Notes: generated by a model not told the origin, from the sequence alone. A stretch of 64,000 nucleotides of DNA from Mytilus trossulus (GCF_036588685.1 NC_086386.1:69438682-69502681), one strand, 5' to 3'. Positions 1 through 9,974 are shown, counted from the stretch's first letter. Numbers and translations are program-made.

Positions 1-11
1 AATGTTGACAG

Positions 12-150
12 ATTTGCATGAACAGAGAAGAAAATAATGCAGATGAATGTTATTGGGACAACAAAGGTAAATTTGAAGGATCCTGTACCTACTGCTGTTC
101 AGAAAACCAATGTAATACAGTAGTATCATCACTTCAGGACAACAAGTGTG
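12..150 (+). CDS. LU (Ly6/uPAR three-finger) domain, C-terminal exon of a gene starting upstream
   Basis: The exon follows the acceptor gttgacag and reads in phase 0, starting ICMNREENNADEC. It contains CTYCCSENQCN, which is the CC-x4-CN signature closing Ly6/uPAR-type three-finger domains. There are seven cysteines in 46 residues. It ends TGT G before a good donor (gtaaat) at 151, leaving phase 1. It resembles the two LU exons of the FReD gene downstream (11821-11950 and 16817-16946): all start in phase 0 with a hydrophobic residue followed by Cys, and all end in phase 1. The N-terminal part of the domain and any signal peptide lie before position 1. LU proteins are usually secreted or GPI-anchored; no anchor signal is visible. 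The domain call is firm, the ligand unknown. Confidence 0.72.
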
Positions 151-179
151 GTAAATATTGTCAAATGCCTGTAAAATAA
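151..179 (+). CDS. Read-through (unspliced) short C-terminus of the LU gene
   Basis: If the donor at 151 is not used, the frame continues for nine residues, GKYCQMPVK, to a TAA at 177-179. An AATAAA overlaps the stop at 175-180 and could serve a short transcript. The Cys in CGKYC could complete an even number of cysteines in this isoform. Whether this form, the spliced form, or both are made cannot be decided from sequence. Confidence 0.5.
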
Positions 180-276
180 AACTTTGGTATGATTGTTTGT
201 TTTAAAAGGTTAATTCAAGCTTTGTAATTAACATTGTCCAACAATATATAATAATAGGCATATTTCAACCTGTAAA

Positions 277-721
277 TAGAATCATATTCAAAACAGTGTG
301 GTCCTGGCCATTGATTGACGATCTAAATTATCCCATTGATTGGGAAATATTAGGTGAAAGTTTGTCTGTAACGACTATTGCTCACTTCTTACTTATTATA
401 GAATTTAAACTGTGGGGTCACCAAAGGTTCTTACCGCCTTTAATTATAAAAGAATTCGAAAAATTATTCAGGAATAACCTTTATGTTTAGATTCATATTA
501 TTGATATAAATCAACACACTGTATTATTCCGGATTCGTTTTTCGAATTGCTTTATTTAGCTGTTGAGAACCTTTGGTGACCCCACAGATTCAGTGTCTTT
601 AACAAGTACATTGTGAGCAGTGGTTGTTACCGACAAACGTTCACCTAATCTGTACCAGTCAATGGGATAATTTAGGTCTTCAATCAATGGCCAGGACCAC
701 ACTGTTTTGAATATGATTCTA
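277..721. mobile_element. Fold-back element, 445 bp, in intron of the LU gene
   Basis: The sequence from tagaatcatattcaaaac at 277 returns as its reverse complement ending at 721. The arms keep pairing inward through the words tggggtcaccaaaggttct (about 413) and agaacctttggtgacccca (about 568), down to a loop near 480-520. The arms are imperfect, about 200 bp each. No transposase is encoded, so it looks like a non-autonomous fold-back or MITE. No clear target duplication was seen. Confidence 0.7.
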
Positions 722-1710
722 GTATGCATGTATTAAAATTTGATTGTGCTTTATTCCAATTACAATTGTACTATATACAAACAAAGCAAGCAAGCTAACC
801 AAAGTTTTGATTTACATGCATTAGGAAATTAGCTGTACTTGATATTTTTTATTGATTTATTCCTGCAACTCAGAGGCAATTGCATGTTTAAACTGTGATT
901 TCTGTTCTGTGCTGTCACGAAAAACAAAAACCTCTCTAATTAGACCCATAGTTTATATAGTATGAGTTCATTTTGTAGATTTTCTTGGCATGTTGATACT
1001 ATACGTTTGCCTTTCAGTCCGTTGTAAAAGGTTTGGGTTTTTTGTTTGGGGTTTTTTTGTATAACTTTTTGCTCATGCATTGTATTTGAGATTGACATCT
1101 GCTAATCGAAATAGGTACAAATGTAGCTTGTATACATTATATTTGAAGTTGAGCAATGTATGCAAGTTGAAGCCTCGCTATTATTTTTTTTTGCAGATGT
1201 CAATCTCGATCACAGTGCAAACAAACCTTTATAATACAAACAAAACAAGCAAGCCAACCAAACCTTTAACTTGCTTGCATAAGAATAACAGCTTTAAAAC
1301 ACTATTATATGTACAGAATTACATTTTTGATGAGATGTGGTATGACACTCAATGAGCAGACACATGAAGAATGTCATTGGTTTAATCCAGTTTGTGAGCC
1401 CCAACAATCTAAAGGACAGAAGTAAAATAACACATGACATGCATTTAATTTTTTTTAAACAATGATATGACATGTTGCATTTTATTACCGTGATCGTATC
1501 TTTTTTTTCATGGCAGAGAGGATGGCTCCTCGTACTTTTTGCAATGTTATAAAGCATGGCATACATATCTGATTGTCTACTCTTATTAATACAACAATGG
1601 TCAATGATAGCTAATCTTTAAGTTTAATAGACTGCATTACATGTATTCAGAGTGTCCTCACTGAGTAATGTACACAGTCAGAAGGGTACTTCGGCAACGT
1701 CCACTTGTAT
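722..1710. other. Intronic stretch with a recurring 60-bp repeat word
   Basis: No coding exon is visible. Two related segments (about 778-835 and 1236-1300) carry the word caagcaagc followed by aaccaaa and a catgcattaggaa or tgcataagaa ending. Related copies occur at 3838-3893 (inverted) and 4610-4684. A short inverted pair, gagattgacatctgc at 1087 and gcagatgtcaatctc at 1194, lies between the two copies here. Confidence 0.4.
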
Positions 1711-2131
1711 TTTGTCCATCTCATGAGTTAAGCCTTTTTCAACTGATTTTATAGTTCGTTCTTATGTTGTACAGTTATACCACTGTCCCAGGTTAGGGGG
1801 AGGATTGGGATCCCACTAACATGTTTAACCCCGCCACATTATTCATGTATGTACCTATCCCAAGTCAGGAGCCTGTAATTCAGTGGTTGTCGTTTGTTTA
1901 TGTGTTGCATATTTGTTTTTCATTGATTTTTATTTTTATAAATAAGGCCGTTAGTTTTCTCGTTTGAATTGTTTTACATTGTCTTGTCAGGACATTTTAT
2001 AGCTGACTATACGGTATGGGCTTTGCTGATTCTCAAAGGCCGTACGGTGACCTATAGTTGTTAATATCTTTGTCATTTTGGTCTTTTGTGGATAGTTGTC
2101 TTATTGGCAATCATACCACATCTTCTTTTTT
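1711..2131 (-). repeat. Mussel interspersed repeat, family A (inverted copy)
   Basis: Read on the - strand it begins gatgtggtatgattgccaat and passes through the words caccgtacggcc, cgagaaaactaacggcc and cctgacttgggatagg, ending near a block giving cctccccctaacctggga. The same order of words recurs at 10632-10905, 22700-23008, 33310-33660 and in fragments elsewhere. This is a very abundant family in Mytilus genomes by recognition. No ORF; its class (SINE-like or MITE) cannot be settled here. Confidence 0.7.
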
Positions 2132-2458
2132 ATATACTTAAGAATGGCTAGTCGTATCAAAATATGTTTGGTATTGATTTGTTTTATTGAACTGTAGTGT
2201 TTATATTGTTAAAACAGTGACAAAAACACCGCTTGAAATTGGTACCTTCGCCTTCTGTTTATACTATCATTAGTTTTTGAAAAAAGTCGTGTCATTCATA
2301 ACAGGCAATATAAGATGCATAAGCGTTGCGATGGCTTTAAGGAGGTAGACCTAAGGTCAAGGAATTAACTCTCAAAATCATCTGTACGATTGTGTCATAT
2401 ATTTTCATAAATGTATTCTAAGCTTTATGCTACACAGATTTATTCCAATCTGTTTCAG

Positions 2459-2493
2459 GTAAATACTTTAAAAAATACGTTGATGAAATCTGA
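2459..2493 (+). CDS. Candidate alternative terminal exon of the LU gene
   Basis: A strong acceptor (pyrimidine tract then tttcag) precedes GT AAA TAC TTT. In phase 1, which matches the donor at 150, it encodes GKYFKKYVDEI and stops at TGA 2491-2493. The product would be a CGKYF tail, close to the CGKYC read-through tail at 151 and to VNCGKYFRQEND in the exon at 5368. The repeat of the CGKY motif in three candidate termini is the main support. It is very short, so it could be chance. Confidence 0.4.
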
Positions 2494-2589
2494 CCTTTAC
2501 AAACACGTTACTGGTTTAAAGAGTTATCACCCTTAACTTGTAACTGTATGTATGATAATGTAACCAGATTACCTGAAATATGATTGAAA

Positions 2590-2760
2590 TATTAGTTTTC
2601 TCGTTTGAATTGTTGTACATTGATTTTCGGGGCCTTTTATAGCTGACCATGCGGTATGGGCTTTGATCGTTGTATAAGGCAGTACAGTGACCTATAGTTA
2701 ATTTCTGTGTCTTTTTGGTCTCTGGTAGAGAGTTGTTTCATTGACAATCATACCACATCT
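2590..2760 (-). repeat. Family A repeat fragment abutting a splice acceptor
   Basis: This is an inverted fragment of family A, from ttagttttctcgtttgaattg to gacaatcataccacatct. Its outer end runs directly into the pyrimidine-rich tract and cag acceptor used by the exon at 2777. The reading frame of that exon stays open back into the repeat. Confidence 0.65.
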
Positions 2761-2776
2761 TTATTTATATTTACAG

Positions 2777-3748
2777 ACAATAAGGATAGCAAGGGAAAAT
2801 GTGATAAGATCAATTCTACAAGATCCACAACAATAAATAACTCAAAATCACCAATCGCAGCATCAAGGAATAAAAGAGATTTACCATCAATACAACCACC
2901 GATGTATAAATCAAAATCAAGAGGAATGAAGTCTAATGAAAGGTTTGGTGATAAATCAGAAAATCAACTCTCAACAAATAATGTAAAAAAAACTATGAAA
3001 AGTGGTGAAATAGAACCAATTAAAAGTAGGGTAAAAAAAGCAACTAACAGAAGAAAAAAGAAAAAAAATAAAGGCGATGGTTCTAAAAAAGAAGGTGGCA
3101 AATTGAAACGAAAACAAAATGGCGATGATACTAAAAAAACAGATGGCAAATCGAAAGGAAAACAAAATGGCGATGATTCTAAAAATACAGGTGACATATC
3201 GAACGGAATACAAAGAGGCAATGATTCTATAAAAGGAAATGGCAAATCGAATGTAAAACTAAAAGGTCACAAGTCACAGAATCCAAAATCTGGAAGCAAG
3301 TCACAGAATCACATATCGGGTAGCAAGTCACAGAATCCAAGGTTGCCGAATCTGAGGTATGGCCACAAGTCAGAGAATACAAGTTTGGACAGAGAATCTG
3401 AGAATCCAATATCGGGCAGCAATTCACAGACCGAGTCGCAGTCGGACAGCATATCATCTGAACAAAAGTCAGGTAGACGGTCATCAGGATCAAGCTCGGG
3501 CAGAAAGTTTACCAGAAAACATAAAAGTCAAAATCCTAGAAAAAGTGGGGGGAGTTCGTCCGGGCAAGGAGATTCGTCAAGTACAGAATATCATAGGAAT
3601 CGTCATTCATGCCACTTTCATAAAGGGCGTCCATGTTGTAAAAAGCATAAAAGACCAGGAGTTGATGTTGATGTACATGTCCATGTAGATACTGGATTAA
3701 AAAGCTTGGGTGCATGCCCAGGTTGCAACAACAAAGATGAGAAACTTG
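2777..3748 (+). CDS. Long Lys/Ser-rich, repetitive tail exon of the LU gene
   Basis: The exon follows tttatatttacag and starts in phase 1, matching the donor at 150 (junction NKC then DNKDSKGKC). It encodes about 324 residues of very basic, low-complexity sequence: four degenerate 16-residue repeats around GKSKGKQNGDDS, then KSQNPKSGS-type nine-residue repeats, a Ser-rich stretch, a His/Cys cluster (HSCHFHKGRPCCKKHK), an alternating VDVDVHVHVD segment, and CPGC near the end. It may end at the donor CTTG/gtaaac at 3748 in phase 1, or read on to a TAA at 3784-3786. A highly charged tail on a small secreted domain suggests binding to matrix, polyanion or metal, but that is inference. The composition bias continues over the whole exon without a stop, which supports coding. 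Confidence 0.6.
3088..3279 (+). repeat. 48-bp coding tandem repeat, four degenerate copies
   Basis: Units of 48 bp keep frame and encode 16-residue blocks sharing the pattern K-x3-G-K-x-K-x-K-Q-N-G-D-D-S/T. Divergence rises toward the 3' copies. A unit that is a multiple of three inside an open frame indicates selection for coding. Confidence 0.7.
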
Positions 3749-3828
3749 GTAAACAGGTGAAAACCACAGTTACCAAATCACTGTAAAAAGGGTATTTATA
3801 ATTGAAATATTAAAGAATATTCGCATGA

Positions 3829-4684
3829 TTAACAGCTATTTTCCTAATGTATGTAGGTTAAAGGTTTGGTTGGCTTGCCTGCCTTGTTAGTTTAAAGGGG
3901 CACTAGCTACGAGATATATAAAACATCAAAAGTGTGATTTTTTTTGTTCAATCATTAATTAAAGTAAAATAGTTTTTATCAGACCTCATTAAATCCTTAT
4001 TCATGTGAACTCCAATTTGACCCCTTAGAGAGAGATAGAATAACGCATGCCTTGTCCGCGTACGGGTATTTCAGTTAAAAGAATGTCAACAATGAAAGTG
4101 AAACTAGGTTAATAATTTGATTAACTGATTCGATCCACACAAAATCATTCTTATAAAGGAAAAATTGACGATAAACATACATTTTTAATCTAAAATACAA
4201 AATTTATCGTACCTATAAAAATACAATTGCACGAGTTGCTAAATCTATTCATATCTATGTTTATGTTTTAATAGCTTATATGGTCATAGAAGGTCAACTC
4301 GGTAGTTAATTAGATGGCGTCTTGGCTAAAATTTACACGAAACGAAGCTACATCTTATTGAGACCATGTCCTATTAACTGTTTATTTGATACTTTTGATA
4401 GTTTGGGAAAATGTTTCACCTTGTTATAAATATAATATGAGGATTTACGTCAAATCGGTGAACATGAATTTGTCAGCAGTGAGCTAGTGGCCCTTTAAAT
4501 GTTCTAAATACCCTAGCATCCAATAACGTTTAACAAGCTGAAGCCCAACCTATCTATTGATTGCAATTGTTAAAATTAACAACTATGCTTGAATTAACAA
4601 CTATGCTTGACCAAACAGCTAAAACAAAGCAAGCAAGGAAACTGAACCTTTAAACTACATGCGTTAGGAATATAGCTTGTTTTA
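3829..4684. mobile_element. Fold-back element enclosing a MITE
   Basis: The left flank (3829-3893, words ttcctaatgtatgtagg and ttaaaggtttggttgg) is the imperfect reverse complement of the right flank (4610-4684, words aacctttaaactacatgcg and ttaggaatatagc). Between them sits the element at 3891-4499. This is either nested insertion or one composite fold-back unit. Confidence 0.45.
3891..4499. mobile_element. MITE with inverted ends and possible TTAA target site
   Basis: The left end is tttaaaggggcactagctac and the right end is gtgagctagtggccctttaaa, an imperfect inverted repeat of about 20 bp. Reading the ends as TTAA-AGGG and CCCT-TTAA gives a TTAA duplication, as for piggyBac-type elements. 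No ORF of note, so it is non-autonomous. Confidence 0.6.
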
Positions 4685-4748
4685 GGTAAAGAATCAATTA
4701 AGCATACTTGTGAACATGGAGATGCCTATGATAATTTTGTAAGCTTTT

Positions 4749-5205
4749 TATGCCCCACCTACGAAAGTGGAGGGGCATTATGTTTTTTGGTTTGTGCCTC
4801 CGTTCGTTCTTTCGTTCGTTCGTCCGTCCGTATGTCTGTTCGTTCAGGTTAAATTTTTTGGTCAAGGTAGTTTTTGATGAAGTCCAATCAACTTGAAACT
4901 TAGTACACATGTGCTCTATGATATGATCTTTCCAATTTTTATGCCAAATTGAGTTTTGATCCCAACTTCACGGTTTACTGTACATAGAAAATGATAGTGC
5001 AAATTTCAGGTTAGAGTTTTTGGTCAAGGACTTAGTTTTTGATGAAAATGAAGTCCAATCAACTTAAAACTTAGTATACATGTTCCCTATGATATGATCT
5101 TTCTAATGTTAATGCCAAATTAGAGTTTTTATCCCAATTTTTACTAAACAAAGAAAATGATAGTGCGAGTGGGGCATCCGTGTACTAGGAGACACATTCT
5201 TGTTT
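4749..5205 (+). repeat. Interspersed repeat, family C (tatgccccacctacg type)
   Basis: It begins tatgccccacctacgaaagt, has a run of gttcgttc/gtccgtcc, then aggttaaa-ttttttggtcaagg and two copies of the gtccaatcaacttgaaacttagtac block. It ends gagtggggcatccgtgtact. The ends ccccac and gtgggg are inverted. Further copies lie at 5746-5856, 6960-7200 and 33720-34000. Confidence 0.7.
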
Positions 5206-5367
5206 TGTATCAGTCTGTCAGTTTTGTGACAGTATAGTCAATAGAAACGTGCTTTATTGCACACCATAAACGTGTATCGAAATTTAGAAATGTTTATTTG
5301 CATCTTTCAATCCAGTTTCAGAGAAGAGAAGTATGAATTATAATTCTTTGATGTCCTTATTTTTTAG

Positions 5368-5447
5368 GTGTCTTACCTAAATATGATGACAGAATTCGTA
5401 CATTGGTGGTCAACTGTGGTAAATATTTCAGACAAGAAAATGACTAG
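5368..5447 (+). CDS. Candidate last exon of the LU gene
   Basis: The acceptor tattttttag precedes a phase-1 reading, matching the donor at 3748. It encodes VLPKYDDRIRTL then VVNCGKYFRQEND and stops at TAG 5445-5447. The CGKYF motif echoes the other candidate tails at 151 and 2459. An AATAAA lies 62 bases past the stop. It has no family I recognise. Confidence 0.45.
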
Positions 5448-5508
5448 AATACAAATGCTTTTTGTCTATTGTAAATCAGAACAGTAGCAATGGACAGTCC
5501 TTGTCATC

Positions 5509-5514
5509 AATAAA
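5509..5514 (+). terminator. Possible poly(A) signal of the LU gene
   Basis: AATAAA sits 62 bases after the stop of the exon at 5368, followed by a T-rich run. In AT-rich sequence this hexamer is frequent, so it is supportive only. Confidence 0.35.
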
Positions 5515-5745
5515 TGCAGTGTATTTATTTTTTTTAAATTAAATGGTGAAAGAATATTCTTTGATTTATTTTCTTCTTGTAAAATAAAAAATCAGCTTAA
5601 CAGAGAGGCGAAAAATACCAGAGGGACATTCAAACTCATAAATCGTAAAGACTTGACCGTCTTAACCTTTTCATTTCTTTATCATAATTTGCAGAATGAA
5701 AAATAACACTAAAGGTTTTTCAGCGAGAAAGGCTATTGTGGTTTT

Positions 5746-5856
5746 ATGCCCCACCTACGATAGTAGAGGGGCATTATGTTTTCTGGTCTGTGGGTCCGTT
5801 CGTCTGTTCGTCTGTTCGTCCTGTTTCAGGTTAAAGTTTTTGGTCAAGGTAGTTTT
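5746..5856 (+). repeat. Family C repeat, 5' part
   Basis: It starts tatgccccacctacgatagt and reaches the ggtcaaggtag word, where it is broken by the different repeat at 5857. A second family C start reappears at 6960. Confidence 0.65.
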
Positions 5857-6957
5857 TTGTCGAGCCTGCAACTTCTGTTGCAGAAAGCTCGACATAGAGA
5901 TAGTGATCCGGCGGCGGCGGCTACGGCGGCGGCGGCGGTGTTAGCTCACTTCTTAAAAGCTTTATATTTTAGAAGGTGGAAGACCTGGATGCTTCATACT
6001 TTGTATATAGATGCCTCATGTTACGAAGTTTCCGTCAGTCATATGTCCAATGTCCTTGACCTCATTTTCATGGTTCAGTGACCACTTAAAAAAAAAGTTA
6101 AGATTTTTTGTAATGTTGAATTCTCTCTTATTATAAGTAATAGGATAACTCTATTTGGTATGTGCGTACCTTGCAAGGTCCTCATGCCCGTCAGACAGTT
6201 TTCACTTGACCTCGACCTCATTTCATGGCTCAGTGAACAAGGTTAAGTTTTGGTGGTCAAGTCCATATCTCAGATACTATAAGCAATAGGGCTAGTATAT
6301 TCGGTGTATAGAAGGACTGCATGGTGTACATGTCCAACTGGCAGGTGTCATCTGACCTTGACCTCATTTTCATGGTTCAGTGGTTAAAGTTAAGTTTTTG
6401 TGTTTTGGTCTGTTTTTATCATACTTTAAGCAATAGGTCTACTATATTTGTTGTATGGAATTATTGTAAGGTGAACATGTCTAGCGGACAGATGTTATCT
6501 GACCTTGACCTCATTTTCATGGTTCAGTGGTCAAAGTTAATTTTTTCAGTTTTGGTCTTTTTATCAAATGCTATACGCCATAGGTGAACTAAATTAAGTG
6601 TATGGAAATATTTTATGATCTATATATTAGTTGCGCAGGTTTTATTTGACCTTGACCTCATTTTCACAGTTCATTGCTCATTGTTAAGTTTTTGTGTTTT
6701 GGTCTATTAATTTTATTAAACTATAAGTATTAGGTCAACTGTATTTGTTTTATGGAAGCATTGTTAGCTGTGCATGTCAGCCTGACATGGTTCATCTGAC
6801 CTTGACCCCATTTTCATGGTTCATTGGTCTTTGTTTAGTTATCTTGGTTAATGTAACGTTTATGTGACAGTTGTAATAAAGCTTTATACTTAGGACTATC
6901 AACTTAATATCAATGATTAGTAAAGAAGGCGAGACATTTCAGCATGTGCACTCTTGT
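5857..6957 (+). repeat. Interspersed repeat, family D, with internal ~155-bp units
   Basis: It begins gtcgagcctgcaacttc and has a short stem (ttgcagaaagctcgac), then a GGC/GGCGGC run near 5908-5940. Six or seven degenerate units follow, each with the phrase tgaccttgacctcattttca followed by a ggttcagtgg-like word. It closes with aaagaaggcgagacatttca. Apparent ORFs in it are by-products of the repeat. It sits between two family C pieces, so it probably inserted into or beside one. Confidence 0.65.
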
Positions 6958-6959
6958 TT

Positions 6960-7200
6960 ATGTGGGGCATTATGTTTTCTGGTCGGTCTGTCCGTCCGTT
7001 CGTCCCGCTCCAGGTTAAAGTTTTTGGGTAGTTTTTGATGAAGTTGAGGTCCAATCAACTTGAAACTTAGTACACATGTTCCCCTATGATATGATCTTTT
7101 TAATTATAATTCCAAATTAAAGTTTTGACCCCAATGTTTAGGTCGTTCGATTGTCCGTCTGTCCTGCTTTAGGTTAAAGTTTTTGGTCGAGGTAATTGAA
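6960..7200 (+). repeat. Family C repeat, second partial copy
   Basis: It resumes at gtggggcattatgttttctgg, with cgtccgttcgtcc and the gtccaatcaacttgaaac block, then decays after a second partial cgttcgattgtccgtctgtcc. Positions 7201-7560 show no exon or recognisable repeat. Confidence 0.55.
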
Positions 7201-7597
7201 GTTGAGTCATATGATCTATTTGGGTCTCTTTGAATACTTTTAATCAGCTAAAGAGCTTCCATCCTAGAAATCATTCTTGAATATTATTGTAAGATACTGT
7301 AATATTGGGATAAAATACGACATCTTGATAATCGCAAAAATAAAACATATCGACTGGATACATAGCAACAGGTACACATATTAAAAATATTCTGAAACAT
7401 GTAGCTGCTTATATCATTGGTATATAAGACGGATTGTCACATTTAAGAATTAATACAAGAAGTGAGAATGTTGAATTTCGCTGTCAAAAGAGTTTCTATA
7501 AAATCAGATTTAAACCGTTTTTGAACATTTGAGCCATTTCCAGTTTTCTTGGTTTTTAGACATACCATTAAATAAACTCTTCATAGATACCAAAATT

Positions 7598-7710
7598 TAA
7601 TATATACGCCAGACAAGCGTTTCGTCTACAAAAGACTCATCAGTGACGCTCGAATCCAAAAAAGTTAAAAAGGCCAAATAAAATACGAAGTTGAAGAGCA
7701 TTGACGGCTT
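7598..7710 (-). ncRNA. Hammerhead ribozyme-like motif in a Penelope/retrozyme-type repeat
   Basis: Read on the - strand, 7643-7604 gives CTGATGA, a GTCT/AGAC hairpin (stem II), GAAA, then CGC-loop-GCG (stem III) followed by TA. This fits the hammerhead core: C3-UGAUGA, GAAA with the A15.1-U16.1 pair, and H17 = A as the cleavage site. Stem I is not obvious. The wider repeat (gacgctcgaatcc to gaagttgaagagcattgacg) also occurs at 42697. Penelope-like elements and retrozymes of molluscs are known to carry such ribozymes. Activity is unproven. Confidence 0.6.
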
Positions 7711-8781
7711 GAAAGATGTTGTTGGTAGCTTGATTGACTGTTAAAAGTCACCGTGGGTACCACATCAGCTTGAGACTGGTGCGAAGCGTACTTGTCAAGG
7801 AAAAGACAATTTACATTTTGAATGGTCTATTTATTTTCTATTGTCGTAAATTTTCTCAATCTGCCTTCTTATTAAAAAAGGGATTATATTTATATAAAAC
7901 GGTCAGGGCTATTTTGCCGGTGCTGTTTTGATGCAGTAAAATGCATCTCATGTATGTGGTGTATATCCTTCAATTTTACAGCTATTGTTTTTTTTGTTTG
8001 GTGAAAACATGTAGTTTGTTTCGTTAGCCATTATTCCACAAACTGCAGCTAACATTAATGAACATGCTTTGTATTTAAATTAAAACTGTACATGTACATT
8101 GCATGTATATGGTAAAACGAGTACTGAATTAGTTGGTGGATGTTTTACGGTGTATGCAACATGGCCTAGCGACATGTCACAAGCAAAACGTGAAAACTGG
8201 GATTTAATTTTAAACCGGCTTATCAGATTTTAAGCGTTACTATGGGCTGTTATCTGAATCTGTGGTTCTGAATGCCAGTACATGTACATGTGTGTCACGA
8301 TAAAGGATTGATATCATTTCAATGTCAATTATATCAAAGGGTAAATAATCATTTATTACTTATTCTTGTTTGTTTGTTAGTCTGTTCATAGTTCGACTCG
8401 AATGAATTTTGATTCAAACAGACAGTAGATATTTTCAACAAGATGTGGCCTATGTAAACTAGAGGTGTGTTCCTCAAATATGTGACAATAAACATTACAA
8501 GCTCTCTAGATGAAACTGTGTGGGAACAAAATTAATCAAACATTTTTCTTTCAGAATTATTTTACAGAAAGTTGTTTTTCCTTTATGACGGACTTTTGTT
8601 TTGGCACTCTGTTTTTACATGAACAGAAAATGAGTCAAGAATTAACATGATAGAATAAAGACAAAACCGTTAGATTCGAGAACAATAGCTTTACGGAAAA
8701 CAAATATCTCTACTTGTCGTTTATTTTATCATGTCCTTTTATCACTCATTATGTGTGCGTAATTACAACAGTTACTTATCA
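7711..8781. other. No gene seen
   Basis: AT-rich sequence with short ORFs only. I see no splice-bounded open frame, no cysteine-rich LU exon and no repeat I recognise. Confidence 0.4.
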
Positions 8782-9031
8782 TCAGATTATCATGCAGAAG
8801 ACCCTGCTGGTGCTATAAGTTATGTAAGTAGAACGGAAATTGCTATACTTGGTCAAGTAAGGAATGTGTTCAACAAACAATACTAAGAACAATACATCTG
8901 TAACCGGAGAGCATGAGTTGTCATCACAAAATCGCATTATCTCCACCAGGACTCGTTCCGGGACATCTGTGTTACAAGGCAGGATAAGTATACAACATTG
9001 AAGGGCAGCAATCCCTTCACACATCAAACGT
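8782..9031 (-). CDS. Candidate terminal exon, unknown helical-repeat-like protein
   Basis: On the - strand a long pyrimidine run and gcag precede an open frame from 9031 to a TGA at 8784-8782 (about 83 residues). It begins RLMCEGIAALQCCILIL and continues with VLVEIMRFCDDN and LFLVLFVEHIPYL. The amphipathic, Leu/Cys-rich composition resembles an alpha-helical ARM/HEAT-type repeat, but I do not recognise the family. It starts in phase 2 and can join an upstream exon at 9974-9860 if a weak donor (CCGT/gtgcaa) is used, giving NSISVRLMCEGIAAL. It could be a gene remnant. Confidence 0.35.
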
Positions 9032-9859
9032 CTGCAAAAAAAAAACCAAAGTCAACGAAAGACCTTACAACATCACATCAAATGATAATAATAATGAAAG
9101 TTTATAAAACGCCCTATTTAAAAAAATAAAATTACTCCAAGGCGCTGTGCATGTATAACAGATCAAAGACGGAACTAAATATACACCAACATACATCAAA
9201 GGACAGTCACATCCGCTGTACCATGAACATCAAAACAGGAAACAGTTATACCAGTTTCCGGAGCGTAAGGCATGCTCATGACACATGAATGATCAGTATA
9301 GTAACTATATACCAGAGGAAACAAAAAGCATCTTATAAACTTGGTGTGTGTGAAGCACATTTCTTTATTTTTTTACATCAACATATACGCTCAAACCCGA
9401 AACTTTTCAAGCATACAATTAATAAAAGTTTAATAAGGCAAGAGTTATTTGACCACCTTATTTGATATGTTTATATAAACTATCTTTCAGATTCGATACT
9501 GGTATTGACTGTTTTAACATGTTTTTTCTCGACAATTTGTGAGTATTTTCAAGCATTTGTCATGTCGTAAAAATGCGTGAAATTGTGAATTTTAGCATTT
9601 TCATCTTTTTGAGTGGTATCAACAGTCATTATTCTAAAGAGTAATTTAGTTTCAATAGTTTATTACGCTAGAAGTGCAATGCACCTCAATTGCGAAACAA
9701 ATATATTTTCCGAAATTCAATGTTGATATTTTTTCTTTAATTTTTGAATGAAAAAGATTTTTGTGCTTAAATAGAATCATATAAGTCAGCGAAATAAGCA
9801 ACAAATACTTGCAAATTATAGATATAAAATGGTTGGTACTTAAGTTTACTAAATTTTGT
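9032..9859. other. Putative intron, nothing recognised
   Basis: AT-rich with scattered short runs; no open frame of note and no repeat family recognised. Confidence 0.3.
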
Positions 9860-9974
9860 AGATTGCACACGGATATGCTATTCATGCACAAATTTGCAAG
9901 AAAATGAAAAATGTTTGCACGCAGTTCAGTGTCAGAATGACGAGGTAAGACTGTCACCCTTTCCACACCAATAT
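9860..9974 (-). CDS. Candidate internal exon, same unknown gene
   Basis: An acceptor (ttgtag) on the - strand precedes an open frame starting IGVERVTVLPRHSDTEL and continuing RANIFHFLANLCMNS. The frame stays open past 9860, but a plausible donor in phase 2 lies there. No further upstream exon was found before 11200. No family recognised; pseudogene is possible. Confidence 0.32.

Noticed and set aside
2964..3493. Open frames on the - strand under the tail exon
   Set aside because: They mirror the repetitive purine-rich coding strand and have no splice context.
5696..6587. Several ORFs on the + strand
   Set aside because: They lie inside family C and D repeats and include the repeated tgaccttgacctcatt phrase.
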